From Dermatobacter hominis (GTDB lineage: Bacteria > Actinomycetota > Acidimicrobiia > Acidimicrobiales > Microtrichaceae): a stretch of DNA of 64,000 bases. A program made the position numbers and the translations under genes. The notes under the pieces are model-generated. The model searched no databases. It was not told where the DNA came from and saw only the letters and a program-made list of their open reading frames with translations. How positions within the stretch are numbered: position 1 is the stretch's first letter; each line of letters opens with the position of its first letter. Shown here in pieces: positions 1 to 8,344 of this stretch. The stretch covers positions 3,658,001 to 3,722,000 of the forward strand of contig NZ_CP085840.1 in NCBI RefSeq assembly GCF_020715685.1, given 5' to 3'.

Positions 1-151
1 CGCCAACGACGGCCACCTGGCGGTCGACGAGCCGCAGGGCACCTGGCTGGAGCAGTACTTCAACAGCTTCGCCAACACGATCTCGGCGGGGACCTCCGAG
101 ATCCAGCGCAACATCATCGCCGAACGGGTGCTCGGACTGCCGAGGGGGTGA
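1..151 (+). CDS. Acyl-CoA dehydrogenase, C-terminal end (cut by window edge)
   Basis: Only the last 49 codons are present, read from position 2 to the TGA at 149-151. They contain the acyl-CoA dehydrogenase C-terminal signature SAGTSEIQRNIIAERVLGLPRG, the region that contacts FAD and substrate. Enzymes of this family oxidise acyl-CoA to 2-enoyl-CoA and pass electrons to ETF. The next gene starts 5 bases after the stop, so this is the tail of an operon that continues beyond the left edge. Substrate cannot be judged from so short a piece. Confidence 0.9.
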   Translation, partial: ANDGHLAVDEPQGTWLEQYFNSFANTISAGTSEIQRNIIAERVLGLPRG

Positions 152-155
152 CCAC

Positions 156-1106
156 GTGCGCTTCGCCCTGACCCACCCGCTGGTCCACGGACCGTACGAC
201 CCCGCGCTGGCGACCGGCGCCGGGGTCCAGGCCCTGGCCCGGGCCGCCGAGGAGGCCGGCTTCGACGGCTACGGCTTCACCGACCACCCGGCGCCACCGC
301 GCCGCTGGCTCGACGCCGGCGGCCACGATGCGCTCGACCCGTTCGTCGCGCTCGGGTTCGTCGCCGCCGCCACGACCACCATCCGGCTGGTGCCGAACGT
401 GGTCGTGCTGCCGTACCGGAACCCCTTCGTGGTGGCCAAGGCCTCGGCCACGCTCGACGTGCTGTCGGGCGGTCGGTTCACCCTGTCGGTCGGCGCCGGG
501 TACCTCCGCGCCGAGTTCGCCGCGCTCGGCCTGGACGTCGACGAGCGCAACGACCGCTTCGACGAGGCGCTCGAGGTGCTGCGAGCGGCCTGGTCGGGCG
601 ACGACGTCACCTACGAGGGCCGGTCCACCACCGCCCGGGAGGTCGCCCCGCGGCCGGTGCCGACCGCCGCGCCGCGGCTCCCGATCTGGATCGGCGGCAA
701 CGGTGCCCGGGCGCGTCGCCGGGTCGCGGCCCACGGCGACGGCTGGGCGCCGTTCCCGGCGCCCGCCGGCCTGGCCCGGACCGCCCGCACCACGGCCCTC
801 GACACCACCGACGCGCTGGCCGAGGCCATCGCCGACCTGCACGTCCGGCTCGACGAGGCCGGGCGCGACCCGGCGGCCGTCGACATCTCGTTCGGGTGCC
901 ACGCCGGTGGCGACCCGGCCTCCGACGCGTTCGACCCCGAGGCGCACCGCGCCGGCCTCGAGGAGCTCGCCGCGCTCGGCGTGACCTGGGTCCAGGTCGG
1001 CGTGCCGGGCGACGGCGTGGACGCGGCGGTGGCGGTGATCCGCCGCTACGGGGAGACCGTCATCGCACCGAGCCGGGTGGACCGGCCCGGAGGGGAGGGG
1101 ACGTGA
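156..1106 (+). CDS. LLM-class F420-dependent oxidoreductase
   Basis: This 316-residue protein looks like a luciferase-like TIM barrel of the F420 type. It opens with a strand (MRFALTHPLV), has the VLPYRNPFVVAKASATLDVLSGGR segment typical of the family, and later PIWIGGNG, a conserved loop near the cofactor. Family members transfer hydride between coenzyme F420 and varied substrates. The GTG start at 156 follows a purine-rich GGGGGTGA stretch that spans the previous stop. It sits between an acyl-CoA dehydrogenase tail and a VOC protein in one operon. The substrate is unknown; F420 rather than FMN use is inferred from family resemblance. Confidence 0.85.
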   Translation: MRFALTHPLVHGPYDPALATGAGVQALARAAEEAGFDGYGFTDHPAPPRRWLDAGGHDALDPFVALGFVAAATTTIRLVPNVVVLPYRNPFVVAKASATLDVLSGGRFTLSVGAGYLRAEFAALGLDVDERNDRFDEALEVLRAAWSGDDVTYEGRSTTAREVAPRPVPTAAPRLPIWIGGNGARARRRVAAHGDGWAPFPAPAGLARTARTTALDTTDALAEAIADLHVRLDEAGRDPAAVDISFGCHAGGDPASDAFDPEAHRAGLEELAALGVTWVQVGVPGDGVDAAVAVIRRYGETVIAPSRVDRPGGEGT

Positions 1107-1537
1107 ACGTCGTCAACCACGTCGGCCACTGCGTGACCGACCTCGACCGGTCACGCCGGTTCTACGAGTCGGTGTTCGGCTTCCGGGCCGTCCGCGACCT
1201 GGCCGTCCCCGACGAGCCGGCCTCCCGGCTCCTCCGCGTGCCCCCGCCGGTCGGGCTCACCGCCGTGTACCTCGAGCTCGGCGGCACCGTGCTGGAGCTC
1301 CTGCACTTCGACCGGCCCGCCGACGGCCCGGCGCGCGACCGCACCTTCACGGAACCCGGCCTCACGCACCTGTCCTTCACGGTCGACGACGTGGCCGCCA
1401 CCTGCGCCCTCGTCGAGGAGCACGGCGGCACGGTGCTCGCCGACACCGACGTCGGCGGGCTGGCGATCATGGTCCAGGACCCGGACGGCCAGCTGCTCGA
1501 GCTGCTGCCGGTCAGCGACCGGGCAGGTCGCGCTTGA
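1103..1537 (+). CDS. VOC (glyoxalase/dioxygenase-fold) family protein
   Basis: A 144-residue vicinal-oxygen-chelate protein with two paired beta-alpha-beta-beta-beta units. The usual metal ligands are visible: His in NHVGH near the start, Glu in VLELLHF, His in LTHLSF, and Glu in QLLELLP. This 2-His/2-Glu set suggests a lyase, isomerase or epimerase such as a methylmalonyl-CoA epimerase-like enzyme rather than an Fe(II) dioxygenase; this is inference. The GTG start overlaps the preceding stop (GTGA), so translation is coupled. Its 3' end overlaps the convergent CoA ligase gene by 26 bases. Confidence 0.82.
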   Translation: MNVVNHVGHCVTDLDRSRRFYESVFGFRAVRDLAVPDEPASRLLRVPPPVGLTAVYLELGGTVLELLHFDRPADGPARDRTFTEPGLTHLSFTVDDVAATCALVEEHGGTVLADTDVGGLAIMVQDPDGQLLELLPVSDRAGRA

Positions 1538-3026
1538 CCACCTTGCCGGTGGGGTTGCGCGGCAGGGCGGTCACGAACGTCCAGCGGCGGGGCACCTTGT
1601 GCGGGCTGAGCCGCTCGGCGCAGTGGGCCCTCAGCTCGTCCTCGCCCGCCTCGGCACCGGGCGCGACCACGATCCAGGCGCCGACGTCCTCGCCGAGCAC
1701 GTCGTGGGGCACCCCGGCGACGGCCGCCTCGGCCACGGCAGGGTGCTCGTAGAGCACCGCCTCGACGTCGGCGGCGTGCACGTTGTTGCCGCCCCGGATG
1801 ATCACGTCCTTCTCCCGGCCGACCAGGTAGAGGAAGCCGTCCTCGTCGACCCGGGCCAGGTCGCCGGTGTGCAGCCATCCGTCCTGCCAGGCCGATGCGG
1901 TGGCGTCGGCATCGGCGAAGTACTCCCGCTCGCGCCCCGGGTTCCGCACCAGGAGCTCGCCGACCTCGCCGGCGGGCAGCTCCTCGCCCAGCGGATCGAC
2001 CACGCGGACCTCGGTCGGCGGCACCGGTCGGCCGACCGATCCCCGCCGTCGCTCGATCTCGTCGTGCGGCATCGTGCAGAAGGCCGGCCCGGCCTCGGTC
2101 ATGCCCCAGGAGTTCGACACGACGGCGCCGGCGAGCCGCGCCCTGAGCCGATCCTGGGTCGCGGGCGCGAGCGGGGCGCTCCCGAGCGGGCAGAGCGTGA
2201 TGCTCGACAGGTCGGCGGTCTCGAAGCGCGGGTGGGCGAGGAGCAGCTCGGCCATCGCCGGGACCAGGAACGTCGCCGTCGGTCGGTGGCGCTCCACCGC
2301 GTCGATCCAGTCGTCCGCGTCGAACCGCGGGAGGTAGAGCAGGCGCATCCCGAGCTTCATCGGGTTGTACACCGACGCGATTCCGGCGAACGTCGACATC
2401 GGTGACGAGTGGAGCCACCCGGTGCCCGACCAGGGCGGCAGGCCATTCGGGATGAGCGCGATGTTGCCGTGACGCGCGACGACGCCCTTCGGCCGGCCGG
2501 TGGTGCCGGAGGTGTACATGATGTCGGCCATGTCGGCGCCGGTCACCGGCACCTGGAACGCCGCGTCGTCGCCGTCGAGCATCGATGCCCACGGGAGCAC
2601 CCGGTCGTCGCCGTCTGGCGGCGCCGACGTCACGACGTGGCGCAGCGCGGGCAGCTCGGCCCACGCCGATCGCAGCGTCGCGGTGCTCGCCACGCCGCTG
2701 ATCGCGACGACCGCGCCCGAGTGGCCGAGGACGTGCACGAGCTCCGGTGCCACCAGTCGCGTGCTGGTCGGGACGGCCACGGCGCCGGCCTTGTGCACGG
2801 CCGCGTAGGACAGCAGGAAGCGCTCGGGTTCGTCGGGCGGGACGTGCACCGCGACGCGGTCGCCGCGCTCGACGCCGAGGTCGACCAGGTGGCGCGCGAT
2901 CTGGTTCGAGCCCCGCTCCCAGGCGTCGAACGTCAGCTCGGTCCCGCCCGTCACGTCGACGAACGCGACCTCGTCGGGGTGGGCGTCGGCCATGAGCCGC
3001 AGCTGGTCGGGGAGCAGGTCGGCCAC
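1512..3026 (-). CDS. AMP-dependent acyl-CoA synthetase
   Basis: A 504-residue member of the ANL adenylating family. The phosphate-binding motif YTSGTTGRPKG, the aromatic/ATP motif NSWGMTEAGP, the hinge region GWLHTGDLARVDEDGFLYL and the C-terminal catalytic lysine region PRNPTGKVVKR are all present. It should activate a carboxylic acid to its CoA thioester through an acyl-adenylate. It lies 6 bases downstream of the fused acyl-CoA dehydrogenase on the same strand, so the ligase and dehydrogenase probably act in sequence. Substrate cannot be read from sequence. Confidence 0.92.
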   Translation of the reverse strand: MADLLPDQLRLMADAHPDEVAFVDVTGGTELTFDAWERGSNQIARHLVDLGVERGDRVAVHVPPDEPERFLLSYAAVHKAGAVAVPTSTRLVAPELVHVLGHSGAVVAISGVASTATLRSAWAELPALRHVVTSAPPDGDDRVLPWASMLDGDDAAFQVPVTGADMADIMYTSGTTGRPKGVVARHGNIALIPNGLPPWSGTGWLHSSPMSTFAGIASVYNPMKLGMRLLYLPRFDADDWIDAVERHRPTATFLVPAMAELLLAHPRFETADLSSITLCPLGSAPLAPATQDRLRARLAGAVVSNSWGMTEAGPAFCTMPHDEIERRRGSVGRPVPPTEVRVVDPLGEELPAGEVGELLVRNPGREREYFADADATASAWQDGWLHTGDLARVDEDGFLYLVGREKDVIIRGGNNVHAADVEAVLYEHPAVAEAAVAGVPHDVLGEDVGAWIVVAPGAEAGEDELRAHCAERLSPHKVPRRWTFVTALPRNPTGKVVKRDLPGR

Positions 3027-3032
3027 CGGAGG

Positions 3033-5267
3033 TCACCCCACCCCGGACCGCTCGGGGTCGCTCGGCTCGGGATCGCGGGGCAGGCCGAGCAGCCGCTCGC
3101 CGATCACGTTCCGCTGGATCTCGCTGGTCCCGCCGGCGATCGTGAGGCACCGGTTGGCGAGGAAGCCGAACGTCCACTGGGCGGCGGGCCCGACCGTGGT
3201 GGCGCCCTCGGGGCCGAGCAGCCGCAGCCCCAGCTCCTGGGTGCGCTGGTCGTGCTCGACGCCCAGCAGCTTGCGGACGCTGGCCTCGGCGCCCGGCGGC
3301 GCACCGTGGAGCGAGCGCAGCGTGGACCGCAGGCCCATCACCGCGATCGAGTGCGACTCGGCCAGCAGGGCGCCGAGCTCGTCGAGCACGAGCGGGTCGT
3401 CGGCGATCGATCCGCCGGTCCCACCCTCGGCGGCGAGGTCGGACACGAGCGACACGAGCGCCTCGATGCCCCCGCCGAACGACGACCCGCCCGCCATCGA
3501 CACCCGCTCGTTCGCGAGCGTCGTGCGGGCGAGGGCCCAGCCGCCGTCGACCTCACCCACGACGCAGTCGTCGGGCACGAACACGTCGGTGAGGAAGACC
3601 TCGTTGAACATCTCGAGGCCGGTCAGCTCCCGCAGCGGGCGGATGTCGAGGCCGGCGCTCGACATGTCGACGACGAAGTAGGTGATGCCGAGGTGCTTGG
3701 GCGCCGTGCGATCCGTCCGGGCCAGGCAGATGCCCCAGTCGGCCTCCCGGGCCATCGTGGTCCACACCTTCTGCCCGTTCAGCACCCATCCGCCCTCGAC
3801 GCGGTCGGCCCTGGTGGTCAGCGCCGCGAGGTCGGACCCGGCCTCGGGTTCGCTGAAGAGCTGGCACCAGCTGATCTCGCCGCGGAGGGTCGGACCCACC
3901 CAGCGCTCCTGCTGCTCCTCGGTCCCGTGCGTGGCGATCGTCGGCGCGGCCCAGGCGCCGACCTGCAGGTGCGGGACGCGGACCCGGGCCCGGCGCAGCT
4001 CCTCGTCGATCACCAGCTGCTCGACGGCGGTGGCGTCGCGCCCCCAGGGCGGCGACCAGTGCGGGACGATGAGCCCGGCCTCGGCGAGCGGGACCCGTCG
4101 CTCGTCGCGGTCCAGGTCGGCGATCACCCCGATCGTCGCCCGCAGCTCGGAGCGGAGCGCGTCCGCCTCGGGCGGGAGCTCGAGCTGGAGGCGGCGGCGC
4201 ACGCCGTCGAGCGCGGACCCGGCCAGGCGGCGGCGGTCCGCCGGCGCGCCGCCCAGGAGCTGGCGCAGCGCGAGGGCGCGGCGGAGGTAGAGGTGCGCGT
4301 CGTGCTCCCAGGTGAACCCGATCCCACCGAGCACCTGGATGCAGTCCTTGGCGATGTCGACCGCGGCGTCGAGCGCCACCGCGCCGGCCGCGGCGATGGC
4401 GACCCCGGCCTCGGGCCCGCGGGGATCTTCGCCGTCGAGCGCCACCGCGGCGTCCCACGCCAGGGCCCGGATCTGCTCCAGCGCGACGAGCATGTCGGCG
4501 CAGCGGTGCTTCACCGCCTGGAACTGGCCGATCGGGCGGCCGAACTGCCGCCGTACCGCGGCGTACGCCGCCGCCGTGTCGACGCACCACGACGCGATCC
4601 CGGCCGCCTCCGCGGCGGCGAGCGCGACGCCGACGGCGCGGACGACCGCGGCGTCGACACCGGGCAGCAGCGTGGCCGGCGCCCCCACGAGCTCGATCCG
4701 GGCCAGCGGGCGCGTGGCGTCGAGCGCCTCCACGGGCGCCGCCGTGAGCCCGTCGCGGCCGACCAGGGCCCAGCGCGGCCCGTCCGCGGTCCGCACCGGC
4801 AGGACCAGCAGGTCGGCCAGCTCCCCGCACAGCACGGGTGCTGCCCACCCCGAGGCGCGTCCGTCGTCGAGGTCGACGTCCGCCTGCGGCGCCACCGTGC
4901 CGATCGTCGTCCCCGCGGCGAGGCCCGCCAGCGCGTCGCCGGCCGCCGCGCCGTCCGGCGACGTCGCGGCCGCGACCAGCACACCGGCGGCCCAGGCGGT
5001 GGGGAGCAGCGGTCCCGGCGCGACGGCCCGGCCGAGCTCCTCGACGACGACGGCGGTCGCGCCGTGGCCGGCCCCGCCGCCGCCGCACGGCTCGGGCACC
5101 GCCAGGCCCACCCAGCCGAGGTCGGCCAGCGAGGCCCAGAAGGACGGCGGCGCCGCGCCGCCCGCGTCGAGCGACGCCCGGACCGTCGCCGGGTCGCACC
5201 GGTCGGACGCGAAGCGCCGGACGGCGTCGGCGAGCAGCTGGTGGTCCTCGTCGATGGCGATCCCCAC
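3033..5267 (-). CDS. Fused two-domain acyl-CoA dehydrogenase
   Basis: About 744 residues, twice the normal family length. The N-terminal half (about 1-340) is the short, beta-subunit-like acyl-CoA dehydrogenase (RRQFGRPIGQFQAVKH, QVLGGIGFTWEHD). The C-terminal half is a full domain with the FAD/substrate loop WCQLFSEPEAGSDLAALTTR and the end signature AGGTSEIQRNVIGERLLGLP. This fusion resembles mycobacterial long FadE proteins. I chose the GTG at 5267, preceded by a GGGAG ribosome site at a 5-6 base gap, over the TTG four codons upstream. An operator-like palindrome lies 27 bases upstream. It is the single-chain counterpart of the split pair at 17824-19913. Confidence 0.92.
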   Translation of the reverse strand: MGIAIDEDHQLLADAVRRFASDRCDPATVRASLDAGGAAPPSFWASLADLGWVGLAVPEPCGGGGAGHGATAVVVEELGRAVAPGPLLPTAWAAGVLVAAATSPDGAAAGDALAGLAAGTTIGTVAPQADVDLDDGRASGWAAPVLCGELADLLVLPVRTADGPRWALVGRDGLTAAPVEALDATRPLARIELVGAPATLLPGVDAAVVRAVGVALAAAEAAGIASWCVDTAAAYAAVRRQFGRPIGQFQAVKHRCADMLVALEQIRALAWDAAVALDGEDPRGPEAGVAIAAAGAVALDAAVDIAKDCIQVLGGIGFTWEHDAHLYLRRALALRQLLGGAPADRRRLAGSALDGVRRRLQLELPPEADALRSELRATIGVIADLDRDERRVPLAEAGLIVPHWSPPWGRDATAVEQLVIDEELRRARVRVPHLQVGAWAAPTIATHGTEEQQERWVGPTLRGEISWCQLFSEPEAGSDLAALTTRADRVEGGWVLNGQKVWTTMAREADWGICLARTDRTAPKHLGITYFVVDMSSAGLDIRPLRELTGLEMFNEVFLTDVFVPDDCVVGEVDGGWALARTTLANERVSMAGGSSFGGGIEALVSLVSDLAAEGGTGGSIADDPLVLDELGALLAESHSIAVMGLRSTLRSLHGAPPGAEASVRKLLGVEHDQRTQELGLRLLGPEGATTVGPAAQWTFGFLANRCLTIAGGTSEIQRNVIGERLLGLPRDPEPSDPERSGVG

Positions 5268-5293
5268 TCGCGCTCCCAACGTCCCTCTCGATC

Positions 5294-5307
5294 TGACGCG
5301 CGTGTCA
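5294..5307. promoter_or_regulatory. Operator-like palindrome, site 1
   Basis: TGACGCGCGTGTCA lies between the divergent fused acyl-CoA dehydrogenase and SDR genes. It is one of three exact matches in the window to TGACGC-NN-GTGTCA. A possible -10 element TAGGGT (5318-5323) for the rightward gene follows it. It is likely a binding site for a dimeric repressor; the regulator is not identified. Confidence 0.65.
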
Positions 5308-5353
5308 CCTTAGCGAGTAGGGTGCGCCCGCAGCCGAGCGCCGAGGGGGTCCT

Positions 5354-6271
5354 GTGGGCGGCATCTGCGACGGACGGGTGGCGATCGTGACCGGTGCCGG
5401 GCGGGGCATCGGACGGGAGCACGCGCTGGCGCTGGCCGCCGAGGGCGCCGCCGTGCTGGTCAACGACGTGGGGTCGCGACCCGACGGCGGCGGGGCCGAC
5501 GCCACGCCGGCCGACGAGGTGGTGGCCGAGATCCGCGCCCTGGGCGGGCGGGCCGTCGCCGACGCGTCCGACGTCACCGACTTCGAGCAGGCGGGGAAGA
5601 TGGTGCAGCGCGCGGTCGACGAGCTCGGCGGTCTCGACGTGCTCGTCAACAACGCCGGCATCCTCCGCGACCGCATGGTCTTCTCGATGGAGGAGTCCGA
5701 CTGGGACGACGTCGTCGCCGTGCACCTCAAGGGCCACTTCTGCCCGACGCGCCACGCGGCGGCCCACTGGCGCGCCCGGGCCAAGGCCGGCGAGGAGGTG
5801 GACGCGCGGATCATCAACACGGCGTCGCCGTCGGGCCTGTACGGCAACGTCGGGCAGTCGAACTACGGCGCGGCCAAGGCGGGGATCGCCGGGTTCACGC
5901 TCGTGTGCGCGCTGGAGCTCGGGCGGCTCGGCGTCACCGCCAACTGCCTCGCCCCGACCGCCGTCACCCGCCTCGTCGCGCCGGTGATGGGCGGCGAGGA
6001 GAACATCCCCGACGAGGTGCGGGAGCAGTTGTCGCCCCGATGGGTCGCCGCCGTCGCCACGTGGCTCGCCAGCCCGGCGTCCCGCGGCGTCACCGGACGG
6101 GTCTTCGACGTCCGCGGCGACACGATCGCCGTCGCCGAGGGCTGGCACCGTGGTCCCGAGGGCCCGAACCCCGGTGACCCAGCTGCCGTCGGCGAGGTGG
6201 TCGAGGCGCTGCTCGCCGAGGCCCGCCCCAACGGGGACCTCGACGGGCGCGACGACCCCGACCGGTTCTGA
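5354..6271 (+). CDS. Short-chain dehydrogenase/reductase (long form)
   Basis: A 305-residue SDR. It has the cofactor motif TGAGRGIG, NNAG, and the catalytic Ser then Tyr-x3-Lys in SPSGLYGNVGQSNYGAAK. The C-terminal extension beyond about residue 250 and the sequence VNDVGSRPDGGG are typical of the group related to the dehydrogenase domain of peroxisomal multifunctional enzyme (3-hydroxyacyl-CoA type). It probably oxidises a hydroxyacyl-CoA. The GTG start is preceded by GAGGGGG. It is followed 7 bases later by a second SDR in the same operon. Confidence 0.88.
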   Translation: MGGICDGRVAIVTGAGRGIGREHALALAAEGAAVLVNDVGSRPDGGGADATPADEVVAEIRALGGRAVADASDVTDFEQAGKMVQRAVDELGGLDVLVNNAGILRDRMVFSMEESDWDDVVAVHLKGHFCPTRHAAAHWRARAKAGEEVDARIINTASPSGLYGNVGQSNYGAAKAGIAGFTLVCALELGRLGVTANCLAPTAVTRLVAPVMGGEENIPDEVREQLSPRWVAAVATWLASPASRGVTGRVFDVRGDTIAVAEGWHRGPEGPNPGDPAAVGEVVEALLAEARPNGDLDGRDDPDRF

Positions 6272-6278
6272 GGCCGTC

Positions 6279-7082
6279 GTGCACGTCGACGGCGCCAACG
6301 TGCTGGTCACCGGCGCCTCCTCGGGCATCGGCGAGGCGCTGGCGCTCGAGCTGGCGGCCCGGGGCGCGACCGTCGCCCTGGCGGCGCGACGTCGGGAACG
6401 GCTCGACGCCGTCCTCGGGCGGTGCCTCGACCGGGCGCCCGGGTCGACCCGCTACGTCGTCGACCTCGCCGACCCCGAGGCCGCCGAGGCGCTCGTGGCG
6501 TCGGCGTGGGACGACCTCGGGCACCTCGACGTCGTGGTCAACAACGCCGGCGCCCCCATGCGGCGCTCGGTCCGGGACCTGACGACGGCCGAGCTGCAGC
6601 GGACGATGGCCGTGAACTTCGAGTCCCCGGCGCGCATCTGCCTCGCGGCGCTCGGCCCGATGCTCGATAGGGGACGGGGATCGATCGTGAACGTGTCGAG
6701 CTTCGGCGGACGGGCCGGCATCCCCGGGGAGGCCGCCTACTGCGCGTCGAAGTTCGCCCTCGCAGGGTGGACGGAGTCGCTCGCGCTCGACCTGTGGGAC
6801 AGCGGCGTCGAGGTGCGCCTCGTCCTCCCCGGTGCCGTCGACACGGAGATCTGGGACCAGCCGGGCAACGACGAGCCGGACTACGACGGCGACCTCGCGC
6901 CGGCCGGCGAGGTGGCGGCCGGGATCGTCGCCGCGATCGAGGGCGACCGGTTCGAGCACTACCTGCCGGACCTGTCGGACGTGGCCCGGTTCAAGGCGGA
7001 CGCGATCGAGGACTACCTCGCGGGCGTGGTCGCCTTCGCCCGGAGCCGAGGCGCCGATCGGGAGGTCAGACCGCCGCCGTGA
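6279..7082 (+). CDS. Short-chain dehydrogenase/reductase
   Basis: A 267-residue classical SDR with TGASSGIG for NAD(P) binding, NNAG, and the active-site Ser ... YCASK (SSFGGRAGIPGEAAYCASK). The GTG at 6279 was chosen because TGAGG precedes it and the Rossmann strand (ANVLVTG) follows directly. It forms a two-gene operon with the upstream SDR. Its last 17 bases overlap the convergent amidohydrolase gene. The substrate is unknown; two adjacent SDRs suggest two separate alcohol/ketone steps. Confidence 0.88.
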   Translation: MHVDGANVLVTGASSGIGEALALELAARGATVALAARRRERLDAVLGRCLDRAPGSTRYVVDLADPEAAEALVASAWDDLGHLDVVVNNAGAPMRRSVRDLTTAELQRTMAVNFESPARICLAALGPMLDRGRGSIVNVSSFGGRAGIPGEAAYCASKFALAGWTESLALDLWDSGVEVRLVLPGAVDTEIWDQPGNDEPDYDGDLAPAGEVAAGIVAAIEGDRFEHYLPDLSDVARFKADAIEDYLAGVVAFARSRGADREVRPPP

Positions 7083-8292
7083 CCGGCGCCAGGTGCAGGA
7101 GGTCCCGGACGTTGTCGGACATGACCGCCCGGGTCTCGTCGCGATCGAACTCGGGGATGTCCTCGACGAAGCGCACCGGCTCGGGCAGGCCCTCGGTGTG
7201 CGGGAAGTCGGAGCCGAACAGCAGGCGGTCGATCCCGATGGCGTCCCGCAGGCGGGCCATGTCGTCCTCGTAGTACGGCGCCACCCACACGTTGCGCCGG
7301 AACTGCTCGACGGGGTGGTCGGCGAACGCGAAGGGCATCTTCCCGTGCGCGTCGCGCAGGTTGCGGAGCAGGTCCGGCACCCACATCGCGCCGTTCTCGA
7401 TCGAGGCGATCCGCAGCGTGGGGAACCGCTCGAAGAGCCCGTGGCAGATCATGGCCGCCAGCGAGTCGGAGATGCCACGGTCGGCGAAGGCGACCAACGG
7501 GAACGACGCGTGCTTGAAGCCCTCGAACCCACCGCCGCCGTCGCCGGCCGACTGCGTTCGCCAGAACCGGCCGTAGTGCGCCACGCCGCTCAGCCCCGCG
7601 TGCAGGACCATCGGCACGCCGGCCTCGGCGACGAGGCCCCACACGCGGTCGAAGCGCGGGTGCGCCGGCGAGACGTAGCCGTCCTCGCCGTCGGGCACGG
7701 GGCCGGGGATCGTGACGAGCACCTTGGCGCCGTCGCCCAGCACGCGCTCGACCTCGGCGGCGGCGAGCTCGGGTTCCGCCAGGGCGATCATCGGCGCGGC
7801 GTAGAGGCGACCGTCGCCGCGGTCGAAGCCCCAGTCCTCGTCGAGCCAGCGGTTGAAGGCGCGGAACGCGGCGTGCAGCGCCGGCAGGTCACGGCGGAGC
7901 GCCTCCTGCATGCCGACGCCGAGGGTGGGGAAGAGCAGCGCGCCGTCGAGGCCCTGCTCGTCGAGCAGGCGGACCCTCGCCTCCCGGACGCGGTACGCGG
8001 GGTGCTCGGAGATCGGGTCGAGCTCGCCGAACATGGTCTTGAGGTCGAGGCCCTCGGTGTTGCGGCCCCGGAAGTAGTCCTCGAGGCTGCCGGGGCGGGC
8101 GATCGGGTCGAACGTCGGGTTCGGGATGAACTTGTTCACACGGCCGCCCACGAGGAGTCGGCGGCGGCCGTCGATCTCGGCCCACTGCATGCAGCGCTTG
8201 GCCATGCCCTTCTCGATGTGGCGGGTGAACGCGTCCTCGGCCTCGTAGTAGTGCTGGTCGGCGTCGAAGGGACGGAACCCGAGCTCGCTCAT
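7066..8292 (-). CDS. Amidohydrolase-fold metal-dependent hydrolase or decarboxylase
   Basis: A 408-residue TIM-barrel protein of the amidohydrolase-2 family (related to ACMSD and resorcylate/5-carboxyvanillate decarboxylases). Candidate metal ligands are the N-terminal FDADQH, His in VLHAGLSG, and Asp in LLFGSDFPHTEG. The family includes decarboxylases and hydrolases of ring or ring-cleavage products. The gene appears leaderless: TAGACT (8299-8304) ends 6 bases before the ATG. It is divergent from a second amidohydrolase, with an operator-like palindrome between them. Confidence 0.85.
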   Translation of the reverse strand: MSELGFRPFDADQHYYEAEDAFTRHIEKGMAKRCMQWAEIDGRRRLLVGGRVNKFIPNPTFDPIARPGSLEDYFRGRNTEGLDLKTMFGELDPISEHPAYRVREARVRLLDEQGLDGALLFPTLGVGMQEALRRDLPALHAAFRAFNRWLDEDWGFDRGDGRLYAAPMIALAEPELAAAEVERVLGDGAKVLVTIPGPVPDGEDGYVSPAHPRFDRVWGLVAEAGVPMVLHAGLSGVAHYGRFWRTQSAGDGGGGFEGFKHASFPLVAFADRGISDSLAAMICHGLFERFPTLRIASIENGAMWVPDLLRNLRDAHGKMPFAFADHPVEQFRRNVWVAPYYEDDMARLRDAIGIDRLLFGSDFPHTEGLPEPVRFVEDIPEFDRDETRAVMSDNVRDLLHLAPVTAAV

Positions 8293-8298
8293 GCGCGG

Positions 8299-8304
8299 AG
8301 TCTA
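8299..8304 (-). promoter_or_regulatory. -10 element of leaderless promoter
   Basis: On the minus strand this reads TAGACT, a TANNNT-type -10 box, followed by only 6 bases before the ATG at 8292. Transcription would start at or next to the start codon. No Shine-Dalgarno sequence is visible. Confidence 0.5.
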
Positions 8305-8314
8305 CGCCGCTTTC

Positions 8315-8328
8315 TGACGCTCGTGTCA
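8315..8328. promoter_or_regulatory. Operator-like palindrome, site 2
   Basis: TGACGCTCGTGTCA, an exact match to the shared TGACGC-NN-GTGTCA motif, lies midway in the 52-base gap between two divergent amidohydrolase genes. It sits 2 bases upstream of the rightward -10 element and in the -35 area of the leftward promoter. A bound protein would affect both. Confidence 0.68.
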
Positions 8329-8330
8329 GG

Positions 8331-8336
8331 TAGCGT
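8331..8336 (+). promoter_or_regulatory. -10 element of leaderless promoter
   Basis: TAGCGT lies 8 bases before the ATG at 8345, with no ribosome site between. This suggests a leaderless transcript for the rightward amidohydrolase operon. Confidence 0.5.
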
Positions 8337-8344
8337 TCGCTGCC

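Noticed and set aside
5268-5279. TTG start for the fused acyl-CoA dehydrogenase
   Set aside because: The GGGAG ribosome site lies between the TTG and the GTG at 5267, so it can only serve the GTG.
2409-5390. Long open frame opposite the fused acyl-CoA dehydrogenase
   Set aside because: It is antisense to a gene with clear family motifs. Its protein is Arg/Pro/Gly-rich with no domain; very GC-rich DNA gives long empty frames.
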